A stretch of DNA of 7,438 bases from Christensenella sp. UBA1252 (GTDB lineage: Bacteria; Bacillota; Clostridia; Christensenellales; CAG-1252), in contig DBVY01000049.1 of the NCBI GenBank assembly GCA_002308575.1, positions 1,678-9,115 on the forward strand. Direction: 5' to 3'. A program made the translations under genes and the position numbers. The notes under the pieces were generated by a model. The model had not been told where the DNA came from. It saw only the letters and a program-made list of their open reading frames with translations, and ran no database searches. Shown here in pieces: positions 7,343-7,438 of the stretch. Numbering within the stretch: the stretch's first letter is position 1; each line of letters opens with the position of its first letter.

Positions 7343-7371
7343 TTGACAAATCGAAGGAAAGCGCTTATAAT
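7343..7371 (+). promoter_or_regulatory. tRNA promoter, perfect consensus
   Basis: TTGACA (7343-7348) and TATAAT (7366-7371) are spaced by exactly 17 bases, the ideal vegetative promoter. A G at 7378 is a good start point, which would leave a 30-base leader before the tRNA at 7408. This strength is expected for a stable RNA gene. Confidence 0.88.
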
Positions 7372-7407
7372 AAATCCGTTTCGCGCATCTTTCCCGCCGA
7401 AACGTTC

Positions 7408-7438
7408 GGAGAGTTGGCAGAGCGGTCGAATGCGGCGG
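7408..7438 (+). tRNA. tRNA-Ser (probable), 5' part only
   Basis: The sequence starts with GGAGAGT, the 5' side of an acceptor stem, followed by a D arm of the form GGCAGAGCGGTCGAATGC and then GGCGG, the start of the anticodon stem. This beginning is typical of bacterial serine tRNAs, a class II type with a long variable arm. The anticodon, variable arm and 3' half lie beyond the window edge, so the identity cannot be read directly; another class II tRNA remains possible. A consensus promoter lies 37 bases upstream. Confidence 0.8.

Overview
The window is most of one de novo purine biosynthesis operon on the minus strand. At its right edge a divergent tRNA gene begins on the plus strand. Read in the direction of transcription (right to left), the order is purE, purC, purF, purM, purN, purO (IMP cyclohydrolase), a stand-alone AICAR formyltransferase, then purD, which runs off the left edge. 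I recall purE-C-F-M-N-H-D as the order used by clostridia. The strong Shine-Dalgarno sequences, consensus sigma-70/sigma-A type promoters, moderate GC and sequence style also fit a member of the Bacillota, class Clostridia, probably an uncultured lineage. I cannot name it more closely.

Layout by region. Positions 1-833: purD, lacking its 3' end. 852-2039 and 2050-2763: two genes in the slot where clostridia usually carry one bifunctional purH. One makes FAICAR from AICAR, the other closes FAICAR to IMP. 2760-3365: purN. 3362-4396: purM. 4408-5832: a purF homologue with an intact phosphoribosyltransferase half but no catalytic cysteine in the glutaminase half. 5851-6561: purC. 6562-6631: the largest gap in the operon, holding a terminator-like hairpin. 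6632-7129: purE. 7130-7407: a 278-base divergent control region with a perfect-consensus pur promoter, a 23-base imperfect palindrome just upstream of it, and a perfect-consensus promoter firing the other way. 7408-7438: the 5' end of a tRNA, probably tRNA-Ser.

Together the eight genes encode PRPP to PRA (PurF), GAR (PurD), FGAR (PurN), then AIR (PurM), CAIR (PurE), SAICAR (PurC), then FAICAR (AICAR formyltransferase) and IMP (PurO). FGAR amidotransferase (PurL, or PurS/Q/L), PurB and PurK are absent here and must lie elsewhere or be dispensable. All genes are tightly packed: two ATGA overlaps, two Shine-Dalgarno sequences laid over the previous stop codon, and gaps of 10-18 bases. Only the purE-purC junction is looser.

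Most worth a second look are the glutaminase-dead PurF in the main purF slot, the split of PurH into an archaeal-type cyclohydrolase plus a formyltransferase resembling the C-terminal half of animal ATIC, the hairpin after purE, and the palindrome beside the pur promoter. I saw no mobile element, CRISPR array or defence system.
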